64,000 bases of DNA from Paraburkholderia polaris (GTDB lineage Bacteria; Pseudomonadota; Gammaproteobacteria; Burkholderiales; Burkholderiaceae), in NCBI RefSeq assembly GCF_012927345.1, contig NZ_JABBGJ010000017.1:62001-126000 (forward strand). The letters are read 5' to 3'. Every line of letters begins with the position of its first letter. Within the stretch, counting starts at the first letter, position 1. The translations under genes were made by a program, and so were the position numbers. A model generated the notes under the pieces. That model did no database searches. It was given only the letters and a program-made list of their open reading frames with translations, and was not told the origin of the DNA. Shown here piece after piece: positions 60,858-64,000 of this stretch.

Positions 60858-61661
60858 ATGAAATTGCGCGTTGGCTACGAGCTGGTCTATGAGTGCGTGC
60901 AACCGACGCCGATGATGTTGATGTTGAACACGCACTATTCGCATGCGAAGGAAGTGCTGAGTCCGGATTTACTGGCGGTCAATCCGCCGGTTCCGATCAG
61001 CCAGTATCGGGACGGCTTCGGCAATCTGTGCAGCCGGATCGTGGCGCCGCAGGGACTGATTGCGTTGTCGACGAGTGCCGTACTCGATGTGTCGTCCGAG
61101 CCGGAGAGGCGGCCGCCGTTTACCGAGCAGCATGCGGTGGAGGCGTTGCCTGACGATACGCTGGTATTTCTGCTGGGCAGTCGCTATTGCGAAACTGATT
61201 TGCTATCCGAATTCGCGTGGCAGACGTTCGGCAAGATGCCGCTCGGGCGCGGGCGGGTCGATGCAATTTGCAACTATGTGCACGAGCACATTGTGTTTGG
61301 ATATGATTTTGCGCGCCCGACCAAGACGGCGTGGCAGGCATGGCAGGAGAGAAAGGGTGTGTGCCGCGATTTTGCGCATCTGGCCGTGACGTTATGCCGG
61401 GCGATGAATATACCGGCGCGGTATTGCACGGGATATATCAGCGATGTCGGCACGCCGCCGCCGTATGCGACGATGGATTTCGCCGCGTGGTTCGAAGCGT
61501 ATGTTGGCGGCTGTTGGCAGACCTTCGATCCCCGGAATAATGTGCCTCGCACGGGGCGGGTTTTGATGGCGCGTGGGAGAGATGCCGCCGATGTCGCGAT
61601 CAGCAATGCGTTCGGGGCGACGCAGCTAATGAAGTTCGATGTTGTCTGTGAGGCGATATAG
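60858..61661 (+). CDS. Transglutaminase-like protein lacking the usual catalytic His
   Basis: The 267-residue protein has Cys169 in KGVCRDFAHLAV and Asp224 in WQTFDPRNN. The position normally occupied by His in H-A-W is Ala209 (MDFAAWFEAY). The codons read gcc gcg tgg, so this is not a reading error on my part. The enzyme may therefore be inactive in the classical sense, or the subfamily may use another residue. A ribosome site (gaagagg) precedes ATG 60858. It probably forms a unit with the preceding gene, and the two may work together as active and modulating partners. Confidence 0.8.
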   Translation: MKLRVGYELVYECVQPTPMMLMLNTHYSHAKEVLSPDLLAVNPPVPISQYRDGFGNLCSRIVAPQGLIALSTSAVLDVSSEPERRPPFTEQHAVEALPDDTLVFLLGSRYCETDLLSEFAWQTFGKMPLGRGRVDAICNYVHEHIVFGYDFARPTKTAWQAWQERKGVCRDFAHLAVTLCRAMNIPARYCTGYISDVGTPPPYATMDFAAWFEAYVGGCWQTFDPRNNVPRTGRVLMARGRDAADVAISNAFGATQLMKFDVVCEAI

Positions 61662-61699
61662 GTTTTTTGCCTTTACCGACGCGCAAGGCGTGCGCGGCG

Positions 61700-62908
61700 T
61701 CATTCCCCAAGCGCCAGCGCGCGCTTGCGCCGCAACAGCGCCGAGCTGACCGACACCACCCCGCCGATGCAGCCCATCGCTACCGAAAGAGCCACGATCA
61801 GCAAGCCGATTTGTGCCCGCGCCGAAAACACGCCAACCAGCAAACCGGCGAGTGGTTGCGTCATGTTGTTCAACAGAATCACCACGCCGGTCGTCTTGCC
61901 GTAGTCCTCGGGCGGAATGATTTTCTGCCGCGCGCTGCGGATGTAGACATTGAACATCTTGTCGAAGCCCACAATCAGCAGAAAGCCGAGCGCATAGCCC
62001 CAGGGCGCCGCGCTTGCACCGGCGATCACGCCACCGGCACAGATTGAAATGAACGCGACCCGGCCGAGTGTCTGCGCAGGCCAGGCGTTACGCGCGATCG
62101 TCAAAAGAATCAGCACCGTGGCCACGGCGCCGGCGGTTTGCAAGCCGGCATAGTAGCGGTTCGATTGCGCGTGAAAGCCGGTCACCATCGCAGCGGATGT
62201 TGCGAGGGTCACGCCGATCACCAGATTTTCGGCGGCGGCGAGCAGCACGACTTTTTTCAGACCGGGTAGCACCAGCACATGGCGCAGCGCGATGCGCAGG
62301 GGCATCGTCCAGTGACCCGGTGCGGCGGGAGAGGGATTGCCGGCGCGGAAGGCGCTGGTGCGTTGCCACAGCAGCAGCGCCGCATCGGCAAGCAGAAACA
62401 GCACGCCGGTTGCGCCGACTACCCACTCCCAGCGCCAGAGACCGAGCAGCAGTGCCGCCAGCATCGGGCCCAGTACGGAGCCCAACTGGTCGGCCAACTG
62501 CGAGTAGGCGAGCACACGCTGGAACTGCTGTGTGCTGAAAATCTGCGGCAGCATCACTTCGCGCGCGACCAGCCCCTGGCTCGTGAGCACACCGCATAAC
62601 GCCGACAGCGCGATCAGCCAGCCGATGCCGCCAAACAGCGCATAAGCCAGCACGCCGCCGAAACATACCAGCGCGCGCACCGTCTGACTGACCCGCATCA
62701 GCCGCAGAGGCGGGATGCGATCGCATAAGGCGCCGAAGAAGGGGAAGACCAGGTAGCGCGGCAGCGTTTCGATAAAGAACGCGAGACCTGACCACGATAC
62801 CTGGTGTGTCGTCTGAAACACGACGAGCGGCACGAGAAACAGCAGCACCTGATCGGCGAGACGCGCGACAAACAGCGAGCAGAAGAAAGCCTGATGGTTG
62901 ACGCGCAC
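61700..62908 (-). CDS. MFS transporter (EntS-like efflux family)
   Basis: The 402-residue protein has 11-12 hydrophobic segments with the MFS loop-2 motif region GALCDRIPPLRLMRVSQ and QFQRVLAYSQLADQLGSVLGP in the first half. This layout resembles the MFS_3 group, including the enterobactin exporter EntS. The substrate is unknown and no siderophore genes are adjacent. The start is a GTG at 62908 (MRVNHQAFFCSLFV); no in-frame ATG lies upstream before a stop. Confidence 0.82.
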   Translation of the reverse strand: MRVNHQAFFCSLFVARLADQVLLFLVPLVVFQTTHQVSWSGLAFFIETLPRYLVFPFFGALCDRIPPLRLMRVSQTVRALVCFGGVLAYALFGGIGWLIALSALCGVLTSQGLVAREVMLPQIFSTQQFQRVLAYSQLADQLGSVLGPMLAALLLGLWRWEWVVGATGVLFLLADAALLLWQRTSAFRAGNPSPAAPGHWTMPLRIALRHVLVLPGLKKVVLLAAAENLVIGVTLATSAAMVTGFHAQSNRYYAGLQTAGAVATVLILLTIARNAWPAQTLGRVAFISICAGGVIAGASAAPWGYALGFLLIVGFDKMFNVYIRSARQKIIPPEDYGKTTGVVILLNNMTQPLAGLLVGVFSARAQIGLLIVALSVAMGCIGGVVSVSSALLRRKRALALGE

Positions 62909-62959
62909 CGTTCATGTCCCGCCGTTTATGGGTCAAGACCGATCCTATCAAAGATCGCG

Positions 62960-63433
62960 TCAGCCGCCCCGATAAGCCTGTTCGAGCAACGCGATATCGA
63001 GCTTGACCATTTTCATCATGGCCTGCATCACACGGCTCGCTTTCGCGGCATCCGGGTCGCGCAGCATCTGGGGGAGTGCGTCCGGCACGATCTGCCACGA
63101 CACGCCGAACTTGTCCTGAAGCCAGCCGCATTGCATCGGCGCGCCGCCGTCCAGGAGCTTCGCCCAATAGCCATCGACTTCCTGTTGCGACGCACAGTGC
63201 ACGAACAGCGAAATGGCCGGCGTGAAGCTGTATTGCGGGCCGCCATTCAAGGCCATGAACTCCTGACCTTCCAGCTCGAAGGTGACGAACAGCACGTCCC
63301 CCTTCGGGCCGGGGCCGGCATCCGTGTAGTGCATCGTGGTGGTGATGCGCGAATCGGGGAACACCGACGTGTAGAAGTGTGCGGCTTCTTCCGCGTTACC
63401 GTCGAACCACAGGCATGGCGAAATCTTTTGCAT
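62960..63433 (-). CDS. VOC-family protein (PhnB-like)
   Basis: The 157-residue single-domain protein begins MQKISPCLWFDGNAEEAAHFY, continues VFPDSRI and GPKGDVLFVTFELEGQEFMALNGG (residues 48-65 region), and has GWLQDKFGVSWQIVP. This is the 3-demethylubiquinone-9 3-methyltransferase-like (PhnB) domain, which has no proven methyltransferase activity. It lies 32 bases downstream of another VOC gene, so the two are probably cotranscribed. Confidence 0.82.
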   Translation of the reverse strand: MQKISPCLWFDGNAEEAAHFYTSVFPDSRITTTMHYTDAGPGPKGDVLFVTFELEGQEFMALNGGPQYSFTPAISLFVHCASQQEVDGYWAKLLDGGAPMQCGWLQDKFGVSWQIVPDALPQMLRDPDAAKASRVMQAMMKMVKLDIALLEQAYRGG

Positions 63434-63465
63434 ACGACCTCCTCGTGCTAAATGGCGTGCGCGGC

Positions 63466-63942
63466 TTATTTCTGGCCGCCCTCCATAGCCTGCATACCTT
63501 GCTGAATCTGTTCCGGGCTCAGGTCGCGCTTGTGCGTGGCGAGCGACCAGCTGTGGCCGAACGGGTCCTTCAACTGACCGTAGCGGTCGCCCCAGAACAT
63601 GTCGGTAAGCGGCATGACGACGGTCGCGCCGGCCTCGACGGCCTGCTTGAAGCTGGCGTCGACGTCTTCCACATAGTGGTGAATCGTGACCGGCGTGCCT
63701 TTCAGCGCGTGCGGGCCGAATGTATTGTGATCAGGCCATTCGTCGGTCAGCATCAGCATGGAGTCGCCGATTTTCAGGCAGGCATGCATCACTTTGCCGC
63801 CGGGGCCGGGCAGGCGGAACTGCTCGACGGCGTTAAAAGCCTTCGCGTAGAACGCGATGGCGTCCGCGGCGTTGGCGCAAATCAGATACGGGGTCAGCGA
63901 GTGCATCCCGTCCGGGATCGGTTTGACAGCGGGGCTGGACAT
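63466..63942 (-). CDS. VOC-family protein (PhnB-like)
   Basis: The 158-residue protein begins MSSPAVKPIPDGMHSLTPYL and has ANAADAIAFYAKAFNAVE, MHACLKIGDSMLMLTDEWP, IHHYVEDVDASFKQAVEAGA and GDRYGQLKDPFGHSWSLATH. The pattern is that of glyoxalase/PhnB-type VOC proteins with possible metal ligands His and Glu in these segments. ATG 63942 follows a gagtcgcc stretch. The last residues are helical and charged. The substrate is unknown. Confidence 0.82.
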   Translation of the reverse strand: MSSPAVKPIPDGMHSLTPYLICANAADAIAFYAKAFNAVEQFRLPGPGGKVMHACLKIGDSMLMLTDEWPDHNTFGPHALKGTPVTIHHYVEDVDASFKQAVEAGATVVMPLTDMFWGDRYGQLKDPFGHSWSLATHKRDLSPEQIQQGMQAMEGGQK

Positions 63943-64000
63943 GACGGCGACTCCTTGAAGTAACAGGTTCGTGAGTTGAAAGACCGGCTGCGTGAGCCAG

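Overview
The window is GC-rich beta-proteobacterial chromosome, most likely Paraburkholderia/Burkholderia. This is judged from protein content (intracellular PHB depolymerase with a Ralstonia-type triad, an orphan RnfB beside endonuclease III, RdgC, an LPS-core cluster with MsbA and WaaL, many small lipoproteins) and from codon use. No database search was possible, so names rest on motifs and family knowledge. No tRNA, rRNA, insertion sequence or CRISPR array was seen.

Layout. 1-8.8 kb: an OmpA-like lipoprotein; a translationally coupled operon ubiC / family-6 DNA glycosylase / spermidine-synthase-like protein; a DUF3311 plus sodium:solute symporter pair; a FUSC protein; a VOC protein; an uninterrupted array of 44 heptamers; and transaldolase. 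9-13 kb: BenE-type transporter, VWA (CoxE-like) protein and MoxR ATPase, all leftward, then two small c-type cytochromes. 14-23 kb: DUF1841, nth, rsxB, a TetR regulator, phaZ with a clear sigma70 promoter, a GH15 enzyme, two small proteins and a lactonase-type beta-propeller.

22.9-27.7 kb is the accessory part. It holds a multi-hairpin RNA leader ahead of a small unknown gene, a Sec-exported RHS protein with a variable C-terminus overlapping a presumptive immunity gene, a decayed remnant of a second toxin tip, and a second, paralogous immunity gene. This section is AT-richer than its surroundings and is the best candidate for an undescribed system.

27.7-46.5 kb: a very long FtsK translocase with a repetitive linker, a META-domain protein, purT, a small lipoprotein, an MliC-type lysozyme inhibitor, an acetolactate-synthase-like enzyme with an aldehyde dehydrogenase, rhlE with a structured leader, gluQ, trhO and dnaE. 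46.6-56 kb: LPS/surface glycan genes (WaaE-like transferase, msbA, four further glycosyltransferases, waaL) in alternating orientations, implying several transcription units. 56-64 kb: rdgC, an HdeD-like membrane protein fused to a putative cysteine-hydrolase domain, an intergenic region with two inverted DnaA-box-like sites, a pair of transglutaminase-like proteins (one lacking the usual catalytic His), an MFS transporter and two PhnB-like VOC proteins.
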